Assembly: GCA_030546905.1 (NCBI GenBank)
Contig: JAUOPI010000003.1
Location: 124,001 to 188,000, forward strand
Direction: 5' to 3'
DNA: 64,000 nucleotides
Source of the DNA: Granulosicoccaceae sp. 1_MG-2023
GTDB taxonomy: Bacteria; Pseudomonadota; Gammaproteobacteria; Granulosicoccales; Granulosicoccaceae
Below the pieces are notes generated by a model. It was given only the letters and a program-made list of their open reading frames with translations, was not told the origin of the DNA and did no database searches. Made by a program: the position numbers and the translations under genes. This document shows positions 1-8,509 of this stretch, in pieces. Position 1 is the first letter of the stretch, and each line of letters starts with the position of its first letter.

Positions 1-930
1 CGCCGCCGCGCCTATCATGGTGTGACCATCGCCGCCGGCAGTGTGACGGCCCTGCCCTATGTGCAGGACGGCTTCGACCTGCCGGCCATAGCCGCCGTGC
101 ATTGCGAAACCCCGCACTACTACCGCTACGCCAAAGACGGCGAATCAGAAGCGCAGTTTGTTGCCCGTCTGGCAGAGGAACTGGAAGCGCAGATCCTGGC
201 CGAGGGTGCCGACAGCATCGCTGCGTTTATCGCCGAACCGGTGATGGGCGCCGGTGGGGCCATGACGCCGCCGGCGGGTTATTTTGAGGCCATTCAGGCG
301 GTATTGCAGAAACACGACATCCTGTTTATCGCCGATGAGGTGATCTGTGGTTTCGGGCGCACCGGCAATATGTTCGGCAGCCAGACCTACAACATCACGC
401 CGGACCTGATGACCTGCGCCAAGCAGCTCTCCTCGGCTTATCTGCCGATCGGCGCGGTACTGGTCTCCGAGAAGCTCTACAAGGGTTTTGTCAGCATGAG
501 CGACAAGCTCGGCATGTTCGGCACCGGCAACACCTATGGCGGACATCCGGTGGCCGCTGCGGTGGCAGTGGAAACCCTGAAAATCTATCAGGAACGGGAC
601 ACTATCGCTCATGTGCGGCGCGTATCTGAGCCTTTCCTGCAGCGTCTGCACGCACTCGGCGAACATCCGCTGATCGGCAATACCCGCGGCGTCGGCCTGA
701 TCGCCGGTATTGAGATCGTCAAAGACAAAGCCAGCAAAGCGCAATATCCGGTGGCAGACAAAATGGCCGCCCGGGTCATGGCCGCGGCACGCGCCGAAGG
801 CCTGATCGTACGCGCCGTGCCGGGTGACAGCATTGCCATTTGTCCGCCCCTGATTATCAGCGAAGAGGAAATCCACTCGCTGTTCGACCGGCTGACCCGT
901 GCGCTGGACAAGGTGCACAGCACGCTTTAA
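1..930 (+). CDS. Class III (omega-type) PLP aminotransferase, 5' end outside window
   Basis: The frame is open from base 1, starting in a class III-typical RAYHG stretch, so the N-terminal part lies upstream. The product is a fold-type I PLP enzyme that moves an amino group from an amine or omega-amino acid to a keto acid. The motif DEVICGFGRTG (from about base 334) holds the aspartate that contacts the PLP pyridine nitrogen. The lysine at bases 421-423, in TCAKQLSSAYLPIG, is the expected Schiff-base residue. GTGNTYGGHP follows, as in putrescine/omega-aminotransferases. The next gene follows after 75 bases on the same strand. The amino donor cannot be read from sequence; pyruvate-dependent diamine or beta-alanine types are all possible. 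Confidence 0.88.
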   Translation, partial: RRRAYHGVTIAAGSVTALPYVQDGFDLPAIAAVHCETPHYYRYAKDGESEAQFVARLAEELEAQILAEGADSIAAFIAEPVMGAGGAMTPPAGYFEAIQAVLQKHDILFIADEVICGFGRTGNMFGSQTYNITPDLMTCAKQLSSAYLPIGAVLVSEKLYKGFVSMSDKLGMFGTGNTYGGHPVAAAVAVETLKIYQERDTIAHVRRVSEPFLQRLHALGEHPLIGNTRGVGLIAGIEIVKDKASKAQYPVADKMAARVMAAARAEGLIVRAVPGDSIAICPPLIISEEEIHSLFDRLTRALDKVHSTL

Positions 931-1005
931 TACAAGCCCCGAGGTGCGGGCGCGCTTGCCGCGTCCGCACCGTCGCCCTGACACTTTCCCGATACATCAC
1001 AACAC

Positions 1006-1902
1006 ATGGCCGAGCATCTGCTTATCACCGGCGCCAGCGGCTTTCTGGGCTGGAAACTGGCACATATCGCACGCCGCCGCTTCCGCGTCAGCGGTCTCTG
1101 TCACGCGCACAACAGCGCCATACCGGGCGTCAGCCTGCATCAGGCGGACCTGGCGCAGACACACCGGATCGCGCCGCTGCTGGAGCGGATCAAACCGGAT
1201 GCGGTGATTCATCTGGCCGCCATGTCCTCACCGAATCAGTGCGAACAACAAGCCGCCCTCTCACAGGCCCTCAACGTCGACGCCACGGAAGCGATCGGCC
1301 GCTGGTGTCAGCAACACGCGGTGCCTCTGGTATTCAGCTCCTCAAGCCAGGTTTATGATGGCGAACAGGCGCCCTATAGTGAACACTCGCCCTGTGCGCC
1401 CCGTAACCGCTACGGCGAGCAGAAGCTGGCCGCGGAAAATGCGCTGCGCCGGGTCTGCCCGCAGGCCACCGTATGCCGCGTACCGCTGATGTACGGCGCC
1501 GCGCCGCCGGCGGCAGCCAGCTCCTTACAACCGGTCTTGCAGGCCCTGCACAGCGGCCGGCCGATAAAGCTCTTTACCGATGAAATCCGCAGCTCGCTGG
1601 GTGCACGCGCGGCCGCTGAAGGCTTGCTACGGATGCTGGAGGTGCCGGCTGAGCTGCTGATCCTGGCCGGAGACGAGGCCTTATCGCGCTATGAATTCGG
1701 CCTGCGGGTCGCCGCGTATTACGGACTCGACCCGGCCCCTTTGCAGCCCGCCAAACAAGCGGATCTGCCCATGGCAGCGGGCCGGCCGCGGGACCTGACC
1801 ATGCGCAATGCGCGGGCCAGATCCTTCGGCTTCAGGCCACTGAGCGTGGAAGACGAGCTGCGCCATGCCGACAGCCTGAGCGCCCCCGGGACAGCGCACT
1901 GA
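1006..1902 (+). CDS. Extended SDR-family NAD-dependent epimerase/dehydratase (RmlD-like)
   Basis: A 298-residue Rossmann-fold sugar-nucleotide-type oxidoreductase. The N-terminal glycine motif TGASGFLG (residues about 7-14) binds NAD(P). HLAAMSSP follows strand 4. A serine-rich SSSSQVY segment precedes the catalytic pair in YGEQK (Tyr about 136, Lys about 140). The overall pattern resembles RmlD/dTDP-4-dehydrorhamnose reductase, but no dTDP-sugar genes lie nearby, so the substrate is open. The ATG has no clear ribosome binding site. It sits between an aminotransferase and an acetyltransferase on the same strand; the three could be one transcript. Confidence 0.8.
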   Translation: MAEHLLITGASGFLGWKLAHIARRRFRVSGLCHAHNSAIPGVSLHQADLAQTHRIAPLLERIKPDAVIHLAAMSSPNQCEQQAALSQALNVDATEAIGRWCQQHAVPLVFSSSSQVYDGEQAPYSEHSPCAPRNRYGEQKLAAENALRRVCPQATVCRVPLMYGAAPPAAASSLQPVLQALHSGRPIKLFTDEIRSSLGARAAAEGLLRMLEVPAELLILAGDEALSRYEFGLRVAAYYGLDPAPLQPAKQADLPMAAGRPRDLTMRNARARSFGFRPLSVEDELRHADSLSAPGTAH

Positions 1903-1934
1903 GACGTAGCCCCAACCGCAGGAAACGCGCAACC

Positions 1935-2474
1935 ATGACAGAACAGCCCCCCACACTGACGCTACGCGAGGCCGGCAGGCACGACATCGCGGCAATCACG
2001 GCGATCTACAACCACTATATTGAAAACACCGTTATTACCTTCGAGGAAGACCCGCTCACGCCGGCGGATATGCAACAGCGCCACGCGGCCATCGCGCAGG
2101 CCGGGCTGCCGTGGCTGGTGGCCTGTGAGGGAACCGAACGGCTCGGCTATGCCTATGTCTCGCCGTGGAAACCCCGCAGCGCCTTCCGTTATTCGGTGGA
2201 GACCAGTATCTATCTTGCCCCGCAGGCCGCCGGGCGCGGTATCGGCAAGGCGCTGTTCGCTGAACTGGACCAGCGTCTGGCCTGCCTGCCGGTGCGCTTT
2301 GCCGGTGCGGTGATCGCCCTGCCCAACGACGCCTCGGTGCGCCTGCACGAGCAGTTCGGCTACCGCAAAATCGGCCGCGCCGCCGAAGTCGGTTACAAGT
2401 TCGGCCGCTGGCTGGATGTGGGCTACTGGCAAAAGCACTTCGCCTTCGAACCGGGCGGTCCGGCGGCGGACTGA
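1935..2474 (+). CDS. GNAT N-acetyltransferase, phosphinothricin/MnaT-like
   Basis: A 179-residue acetyl-CoA-dependent acetyltransferase. The opening IYNHYIENTVITFEE and the later SVETSIYLAP and GRGIGKALF (acetyl-CoA pyrophosphate loop) are characteristic of the Pat/YncA (MnaT) family, which acetylates phosphinothricin or methionine-sulfone-like amino acids. The C-terminal GRWLDVGYWQK is also family-typical. The ATG is preceded by AGGAAA about nine bases upstream. It starts 32 bases after the SDR gene. The natural substrate is unknown; resistance to a glutamine-synthetase inhibitor is only a family possibility. Confidence 0.85.
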   Translation: MTEQPPTLTLREAGRHDIAAITAIYNHYIENTVITFEEDPLTPADMQQRHAAIAQAGLPWLVACEGTERLGYAYVSPWKPRSAFRYSVETSIYLAPQAAGRGIGKALFAELDQRLACLPVRFAGAVIALPNDASVRLHEQFGYRKIGRAAEVGYKFGRWLDVGYWQKHFAFEPGGPAAD

Positions 2475-2544
2475 AAAACCGCCTGCATCAAGCGTCAGCA
2501 ACTGTGTCAAAGGCGGCCGCGTGCACAGTACTGTCACCCTTCTG

Positions 2545-2553
2545 TGTTATTAT
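2545..2553 (+). promoter_or_regulatory. Candidate extended -10 promoter for the glucan synthase gene
   Basis: TGTTATTAT matches an extended -10 (TGnTATAAT with one mismatch). It lies in a locally A+T-richer part of the 205-base gap before the glucan synthase. No good -35 hexamer is present at 17 bases, which extended -10 promoters can tolerate. Confidence 0.3.
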
Positions 2554-2679
2554 GTAAAGGTTATCCGGCCCGCCGGTCGTCTCGCTACAAATGACTGAAA
2601 GGCAAGTTACTTTCCGGTATGACCCGTGGCGGTGATATCGCCTTTTTCTGACACGCCAATGCAAAGGACTACCACAATC

Positions 2680-5349
2680 GTGAGCCGTGCCTCCGTTGTT
2701 TATCCGGTCATTATCGGTGCCCTGAGTATCCTGCTCTGGACACTGCTGAACCAACCCTCACAACTGCCACCCTGGCCGGACACGATCCAGGGATTCTCCT
2801 TTAATCCGATGCAGCGCCATCACAATCCGCGCGAAGGCGATCAGCCGACGCCGGAAGAAATCGACAGTGATCTGGCCCTGCTGCAGGGCAAGTCGCACTC
2901 GGTGCGCACCTACACGGTGGAAGGCAATCTGGCCGAAGTGCCGGCGCTGGCAGCCAAACACGGGCTGAACGTGGCCCTCGGCGCCTGGATCGGCGCTGAC
3001 GAAGAAACCAACGAAGCCGAGATCGAGCGCCTGCTTGAGGTCTACCGCAATAACGAACGCAATGTCGTGCGCGTACTGATCGGCAACGAAGCCATTCTGC
3101 GCGGCGATGTGCCGGTCAAACGCCTGACCGAATACCTGGCCTATGCGCAGGAACATTTGCAGATCCCGATCAGTACGGCCGAGCCCTGGCATATCTGGCT
3201 GAAATACCCGCAGCTGGCCGAGCAGGTCGACTTTATCGCCGTGCATCTGCTGCCCTATTGGGAAAATCTCGATGTGGATTTCTCCATCGAATTTATCCAC
3301 GACAAGATGGAAGAACTGCAGGAGACCTTTCCTGACAAACCCATCGTGATTACCGAGGTCGGCTGGCCGAGCCGCGGCCCGACGCGCGGTGGTGCCAAGG
3401 CCTCAATGGCCAATGAAGCGCGCTTTCTGCGTAACTTTCTCGCCATGGCCGAAGAAGAGGATTACACCTACTACGTCATGGAGGCCTTCGACCAGCCGTG
3501 GAAAACCGATATCGAAGGCTCGGCCGGCGATGCCTGGGGCGTCTGGGACGCTAACCGCCAGCTCAAGTTCCCGCTCACCGCACCGGTCGAACGGATTCCG
3601 CAGTGGCGCATTCTGGCCGGCCTGTGTGTGGCGCTGGCAATCATTTTCACCGCCTTTCTGTTCCGCGACAGCAAGGGCCTCGATCACAAAGGCCGCGGCT
3701 TTCTGACCCTGCTGGCTTTTGCCATTTCCACCGGCATCGTCTGGATTATCTATCAGTTCACCCAGCGCTATCTGGACGCCAGCATGCTGATCACGGCGGT
3801 GATTCTGACCCTGTCGGTGCTGGGCATCGCAGCGGTGGTGCTGGCCGAGGCGCACGAATGGGCCGAAGCGCAATGGCGGCGCGATTTCCCGCGCACCCCC
3901 AAGCGGCTTGAGCCAAGCGATTACAAGCCCAAAGTCTCGGTGCATGTGCCGTGCTACAACGAGCCGCCGGAGATGATGATCGAAACGCTCAACGCGCTGG
4001 CGGCCATGAGCTATCCGGACTTCGAGGTGATTGTGATCGACAACAACACCAAAGACCCGAATGTCTGGAAGCCGGTGCAGCGTCATTGCGAAGAGGTGCT
4101 CGGCGAGCGTTTCCGCTTCTATCATGTCGACCCGTGCGAAGGCTTTAAGGCCGGCGCGCTGAATTTCGCCCTCGAACACACCGCTGACGATGTGGACGTG
4201 ATTGCCGTGATCGACAGCGACTATCTGGTCGATCCGAGCTGGCTGGACGAAACCATACCGGCTTTCGAAAACCCGAAAATGGCCATAGTCCAGGCGCCGC
4301 AGGATTATCACGACGGCGACGAAAGCCTCTTCAAAGCCATGATCAATGCCGAATATCAGGGCTTTTTCCATATCGGTATGGTGACCCGCAACGAGCGCAA
4401 CGCCATTATCCAGCACGGCACCATGACCATGGTCCGCGCCAAGGTGCTGCGTGACGTGGACGGCTGGGCGCAATGGTGTATTACCGAAGACTCAGAGCTG
4501 GGCCTGCGGATTTTCATGCTCGGCTACGAAGCCACCTATATTCCGCGCAGCTATGGTCAGGGCGTGATGCCCGACACCTTCCTCAACTACAAAAAGCAGC
4601 GCTTCCGCTGGGCCTACGGCGCAATTCTGATTATGCGCCACCATCTGTCGAGTCTGTTGGGGCTGAACAAAACCGAACTGACCCGCGGCCAGCGCTACCA
4701 CTTTCTGGCCGGCTGGCTGCCGTGGGTAGCCGACGGGATTAATCTGTTCTTCAATCTCGCCGCGATTACCTGGAGTGCGCTGATCCTGCTGTGGCCGGAC
4801 CGCTTTGCCGCGCCCGAATACATCTTCTCGATCCTGCCGCTGACCTTCTTCGTCTTTAAGATCTCGAAGATGTTCTTCCTCTACCGCGGCCGCCTGCGCA
4901 GCGGCCTGCGCCAGACGCTGGCTTCGGGCGTGGCCGGCCTGGCGCTCTCGCATACCATCGGCCGGGCCTTTTTGTCGGGCATGGTCAACAGCAAGATCGG
5001 CTTTTTCCGCACGCCCAAGCTGACCGGTAACAGCCGCATTCTGCAGGCCCTGAACGAGGTCCGCGAAGAGCTCTTGTTTGCGATTGCCTTTCTGCTCTCG
5101 GCAGGCGCGTTTCTGGCCGGCATCCACAACGGTTCGCTACTGGCCAATGCCAGTGCGATTGACGTGAAGATGTGGTGTGCAGTCATGGCCGTGCAAAGCA
5201 TTCCGTTTATGGCCTCGGTGGCCATGAGCCTGATCAGCGCCATGCCGCATCTGCCGGCGTCGCTGGTCGGTGTGATGCCGCCGATCAACCGCGCCCACGA
5301 CGACGCACCGGCGCAGCACAGCCGCCATCCCGGCCCGCCCGGACAGTAA
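2680..5349 (+). CDS. ndvB: Bifunctional GH17-like / GT2 beta-1,3-glucan synthase (NdvB type)
   Basis: A large membrane enzyme fusing a periplasmic GH17-type glucanosyltransferase domain to a processive family 2 glycosyltransferase. An N-terminal membrane helix precedes the GH17 part, where GNEA (Glu about 137) and TEVGWPS (Glu about 226) supply acid/base and nucleophile. Two membrane helices follow. The GT2 domain shows HVPCYNEPPE, DSDY (Asp about 512), TEDSELG (Asp about 604) and QRFRW (about 640-644), then several more helices. The same architecture occurs in Pseudomonas aeruginosa NdvB, which makes cyclic beta-1,3-glucans linked to biofilm tolerance. I prefer the GTG at 2680 because AAAGGA precedes it by about 11 bases; in-frame starts at 2626 (GTG) and 2659 (ATG) lack a site. 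It is convergent with a phosphoglycerol-transferase-like gene. Confidence 0.85.
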   Translation: MSRASVVYPVIIGALSILLWTLLNQPSQLPPWPDTIQGFSFNPMQRHHNPREGDQPTPEEIDSDLALLQGKSHSVRTYTVEGNLAEVPALAAKHGLNVALGAWIGADEETNEAEIERLLEVYRNNERNVVRVLIGNEAILRGDVPVKRLTEYLAYAQEHLQIPISTAEPWHIWLKYPQLAEQVDFIAVHLLPYWENLDVDFSIEFIHDKMEELQETFPDKPIVITEVGWPSRGPTRGGAKASMANEARFLRNFLAMAEEEDYTYYVMEAFDQPWKTDIEGSAGDAWGVWDANRQLKFPLTAPVERIPQWRILAGLCVALAIIFTAFLFRDSKGLDHKGRGFLTLLAFAISTGIVWIIYQFTQRYLDASMLITAVILTLSVLGIAAVVLAEAHEWAEAQWRRDFPRTPKRLEPSDYKPKVSVHVPCYNEPPEMMIETLNALAAMSYPDFEVIVIDNNTKDPNVWKPVQRHCEEVLGERFRFYHVDPCEGFKAGALNFALEHTADDVDVIAVIDSDYLVDPSWLDETIPAFENPKMAIVQAPQDYHDGDESLFKAMINAEYQGFFHIGMVTRNERNAIIQHGTMTMVRAKVLRDVDGWAQWCITEDSELGLRIFMLGYEATYIPRSYGQGVMPDTFLNYKKQRFRWAYGAILIMRHHLSSLLGLNKTELTRGQRYHFLAGWLPWVADGINLFFNLAAITWSALILLWPDRFAAPEYIFSILPLTFFVFKISKMFFLYRGRLRSGLRQTLASGVAGLALSHTIGRAFLSGMVNSKIGFFRTPKLTGNSRILQALNEVREELLFAIAFLLSAGAFLAGIHNGSLLANASAIDVKMWCAVMAVQSIPFMASVAMSLISAMPHLPASLVGVMPPINRAHDDAPAQHSRHPGPPGQ

Positions 5350-5373
5350 GCGGACAACGACTGCCGCAAGCAC

Positions 5374-5405
5374 AAAAAAAGCCCCGCCAATGCGGGGCTT
5401 TTTTT
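5374..5405. terminator. Bidirectional rho-independent terminator
   Basis: A perfect stem GCCCCGC/GCGGGGC with a CAAT loop is flanked by seven A on the left and seven T on the right. The A and T runs make it read as an intrinsic terminator on both strands, serving the convergent glucan synthase and sulfatase-fold genes. Confidence 0.93.
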
Positions 5406-5444
5406 ATCTCAGAACGGCTGAAGCAGACGTGCCGCCGGTCGCGT

Positions 5445-7241
5445 TCAGGGCAAGGCCAACTGTTCACCGGAGAAAATATCACTGGTCAGTGTCTTGATAT
5501 GACTGACACGCGTGTTTATCGCCGCACACGCTCCCTCTTCCGCCCCGTCCACACAGACCAGCGGCTCGGCGCTGAAGCGGTCAATGGCCAGCGTCATGCC
5601 CGGCAAGGGACGCAAAATCGTGTTCTCATCCGGCTCCAGCAGGTTCAGCAGGGAATCGCGCTGATCGCCGAGCAACGCCATGATAATACCCGGCGCCTGA
5701 TACATGGGGATATGCCCGGTGTTGAGCACGCCATTATCACCGTCGGTGAAAATCATCGGCGTTTCGCTGTAGGTGCGGAACATGGCGGGCGTGAACTGCC
5801 CTTTATCCCGCTCCAGCAGACCGGACTCAACAAAGCCGTCAAAGTTCGGCCCGAGAAACGGCAGATGGTCACCGAAGACCAGAATCACCGCCTGCGGATC
5901 CTCCCGGCGCAGCTTGTCGTAATAATCCATCAGCTCACGGGACTTGTAGTAGAGCGTATTGACGTAGCGCTCGACCAGATTCGGGTCGTTCTGCACCCTA
6001 ACCGGCGACGGCCGCGCCTCATTCAGCGGGTAATCCATATGCCCGAAATAGGTCACGATATAACTCAGCAACGGCGTGCCGGCCGCCCGCATGGGCGCCT
6101 GTTTTTCATCCAGCTGGCGGTACAGCGACGCATCGCTGAGAAACGGCCCGTTCATATCGTCCAGGGCGAAATCATTGACCGACCAGTAATCGCTGAAGCC
6201 CAGCCGGTCATAGGCAAACACGCGGTTCCAGAATGCCGCTGAATTGGGGTGTGAGGCGATGGTCCGGAAACCGGCTCTGGCCAGCTGATCCGGCAGACAG
6301 GGCACACGGTTACGCAGCCAGCCCTCAAAAAACACCGCATCGTGAGTGACCGGAAAACCACACAAAATCTCAAACTCACTATTGGCCGTGTAACCACCGA
6401 AGACCGGCGCCAGTCCCGTGCTGTGCCCGCTTTCGGCCCACAGCGCGCGGAAACGCGGGTCCAGCGGATCTTCGCTGATACCGGCTGCGGTCAGCGCCAT
6501 CGGGTCGAAAAACGACTCCAGCAAGATAATGTAGACATTGCGCTGTTCCAGCACCGGATCCGCACTGTCCGGGCGCCGTCCGCCCGCTACCGCATCGAGT
6601 GCATCGTGCACCTGCGCTTCGCTTAACACCACATCACCGCGCGCCAGATTGCGGCTGGTCTCTTGCAGCACATGATGGATCAGGCCACGGTCACGGTAGT
6701 TACCCGGCTGATCCCAGATGCGATCGCCGAAATGCGCATCCATAAACGCATTCACCGCGGTCGGAAATGAGGCAAACGCAAAGCCCGCACCACCGAGCAG
6801 GGCCAGCAGAACCCAGGTCCGCAAACGCAGCCAGTCAATCGCGTAAATCCACATCAACACCGGCAGCAGCAAGGCAGCCCACATGGCAAACAGCCGCCAA
6901 TCATCAAACAGCCGGAACATATTGACGAAACCCACGAAATCGTCCGGCATCACCGGACTGCCCAGCACCGCGTATTTGAGGCCGTTGCTGATCTGCAGCA
7001 CGGAAATCGTCAGCGTCCAGGCCAGTGCCCAGGGCACAAAGCGCCGGCACAGCAGATACAACAGACAACCGACCACCACATGGATCAGCGCATCGCGCCA
7101 CAAGACACCGGCCCAGACCGTCAGATCAAAGAAATACCAGGTAGCCAGCTGGGTCAGGCCGTAAAGAAGCAGTATCCACACGGCAGCCTTTACAAGGCCC
7201 TGCGTGGCAGGTTTGCGGGAAAGTGAAGTGTTCTCAGTCAA
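5445..7241 (-). CDS. LTA synthase/OpgB-like membrane sulfatase-fold phosphoglycerol transferase
   Basis: A 598-residue alkaline-phosphatase-superfamily enzyme. About four to five hydrophobic helices fill the first 190 residues, followed by an extracytoplasmic catalytic domain. Family marks are YIILLESFFDP (metal-binding Glu), GGYTANSEFEILCG (Thr nucleophile region), SYIVTYFGHMDYP and VFGDHLPFLG. Relatives are LtaS, which polymerises glycerol phosphate, and OpgB/MdoB, which adds phosphoglycerol to periplasmic glucans. Being convergent with an NdvB-like glucan synthase, glucan decoration is a reasonable inference, not shown. The start appears to be TTG at 7241; no ATG lies between it and the first helix. 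Confidence 0.82.
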   Translation of the reverse strand: MTENTSLSRKPATQGLVKAAVWILLLYGLTQLATWYFFDLTVWAGVLWRDALIHVVVGCLLYLLCRRFVPWALAWTLTISVLQISNGLKYAVLGSPVMPDDFVGFVNMFRLFDDWRLFAMWAALLLPVLMWIYAIDWLRLRTWVLLALLGGAGFAFASFPTAVNAFMDAHFGDRIWDQPGNYRDRGLIHHVLQETSRNLARGDVVLSEAQVHDALDAVAGGRRPDSADPVLEQRNVYIILLESFFDPMALTAAGISEDPLDPRFRALWAESGHSTGLAPVFGGYTANSEFEILCGFPVTHDAVFFEGWLRNRVPCLPDQLARAGFRTIASHPNSAAFWNRVFAYDRLGFSDYWSVNDFALDDMNGPFLSDASLYRQLDEKQAPMRAAGTPLLSYIVTYFGHMDYPLNEARPSPVRVQNDPNLVERYVNTLYYKSRELMDYYDKLRREDPQAVILVFGDHLPFLGPNFDGFVESGLLERDKGQFTPAMFRTYSETPMIFTDGDNGVLNTGHIPMYQAPGIIMALLGDQRDSLLNLLEPDENTILRPLPGMTLAIDRFSAEPLVCVDGAEEGACAAINTRVSHIKTLTSDIFSGEQLALP

Positions 7242-7373
7242 AACGCGGACGTCTCCGTCAGTTGCCGCACCGGCCCATACGCCGGCGCTGCCTAACCTGA
7301 CATCTTAACAAATCGGCACGACAGCGTGATGGCGCAAGCGTAAAACATGCGCACTGACGCCGGCGCACAACGC

Positions 7374-7395
7374 AAAACGGCGCTGAAAAGCGCCG
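7374..7395 (-). terminator. Rho-independent terminator after yejK
   Basis: On the minus strand the stem CGGCGCT/AGCGCCG closes a four-base loop and runs into TTTTG. It lies 25 bases past the stop codon of the nucleoid-associated protein gene. Confidence 0.8.
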
Positions 7396-7419
7396 TCCAC
7401 GAAAACAAAAAAACCGGAA

Positions 7420-8421
7420 TCAGAGACTGTCGAGCAATTGCTTGCGCAGGGTTTTGGGCAGGCCCTTGATGGTCAGCTCGTCTTTGTCCTTATCGTAAAC
7501 CACCCGCTCAGGAATCATGGCCGAGGAAAAGCTCACCGCCAGGTCTTTCTCGCGGCCCACATAGCGCATGAATTTTTTCAGGCTGTTCCGGTCGACGTGG
7601 ATTTTCTCGCCGTCGGCCGGCTGCGTCTCGGCGAGTTTCTCGACAAACTTGTCCGCGTCAACGCCCACTTCGCGGGCCACGCCACCGAGTTCGTCAAAAG
7701 CCACCGCCTCGCCGCGCTTATCCGATTCAATGCAAAAATCCACCACCTGCGACTGGAATTCGGTGACCTTGTCATCGGGCAGTTCCATGGAAAAACCGCT
7801 GACCGCCTCAAGAAACTTACTGGTCTCGGATTTCTTGTCGACGGTATTTTCAAAGCCGCACAGGGCGCGGAACGCATCGCCCCACTCGCCCGCACCGCGC
7901 GGCGCGGCCAGGGTGAGATAGGTCTTGCTGGCACCGGCCTGCCACAGCGACAGCTCGGCGCGCATGGCCATCAACGAGGAGCCGAAATCCACATAGCGCG
8001 TGGTCTCCACCTCCAGATTGTGGTTAATCACCATGGATTCTTTCAGGCTCAGCACGAAAATATAAAACGTCTGCACACCGAGGTGCTCTTCCTGCACAAA
8101 CACCACATGGCCCTGCAGCGTGATCTCAAGCTCATCGAGCACTTCCCTGAGTTTTTCCATCCACTGCACACTGAGTGCGACAAAGGGGTTATCCCCCAGC
8201 TCGCCGTCCAGGTATTTCTGCAGATTACTGCCAAGCTCGCCGTTCTCAGCGGAGAACACACCGTAATCGCGCGCCGCGCGCCGTTGCAGCGCGTGTTTGA
8301 GCTCGTTTACAAAATCTTCCACCCGGTCATCCGGCGCCACGACGGTATCGCGCAGGCGCAGGGCCGCCTCGCCGCCTTCAAGACGTGAAAAACTGTGGGT
8401 AATGAATTCGCTCGTTGCCAT
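7420..8421 (-). CDS. yejK: Nucleoid-associated protein YejK/NdpA
   Basis: A 333-residue protein, the usual family length, that matches NdpA (37 kDa nucleoid-associated protein) throughout. Examples are the N-terminal FITHSFSRLEGG, the central FVLSLKESMVINHNLEVE and the C-terminal ERVVYDKDKDELTIKGLP. Family members bind the nucleoid and dsDNA; no catalytic motif is expected. Its ATG has only a weak ribosome binding site. It is alone, with its own terminator downstream and a convergent-free 88-base gap upstream. Confidence 0.92.
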   Translation of the reverse strand: MATSEFITHSFSRLEGGEAALRLRDTVVAPDDRVEDFVNELKHALQRRAARDYGVFSAENGELGSNLQKYLDGELGDNPFVALSVQWMEKLREVLDELEITLQGHVVFVQEEHLGVQTFYIFVLSLKESMVINHNLEVETTRYVDFGSSLMAMRAELSLWQAGASKTYLTLAAPRGAGEWGDAFRALCGFENTVDKKSETSKFLEAVSGFSMELPDDKVTEFQSQVVDFCIESDKRGEAVAFDELGGVAREVGVDADKFVEKLAETQPADGEKIHVDRNSLKKFMRYVGREKDLAVSFSSAMIPERVVYDKDKDELTIKGLPKTLRKQLLDSL

Positions 8422-8509
8422 GGGTGACTGCTTTTAGCCGGAAAAGCCGAGTATCATCGCGCGCTGCACAGGCGGATGCAAGGTAACCGGACCCGAAGCG
8501 CGTGCAGGC

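Noticed and set aside
145-984. Long open frame antisense to the aminotransferase
   Set aside because: It lies opposite a gene with clear PLP motifs, has no homology, and is rich in Arg/Gly/His as expected of G+C-rich antisense frames.
3403-4473. 356-codon antisense frame inside the glucan synthase gene
   Set aside because: The plus-strand frame has complete GT2 motifs; the antisense product has no recognisable domain or ribosome binding site.
5172-6242. Plus-strand frame across the terminator and the phosphoglycerol-transferase gene
   Set aside because: It crosses a strong bidirectional terminator and mirrors a real gene on the other strand.
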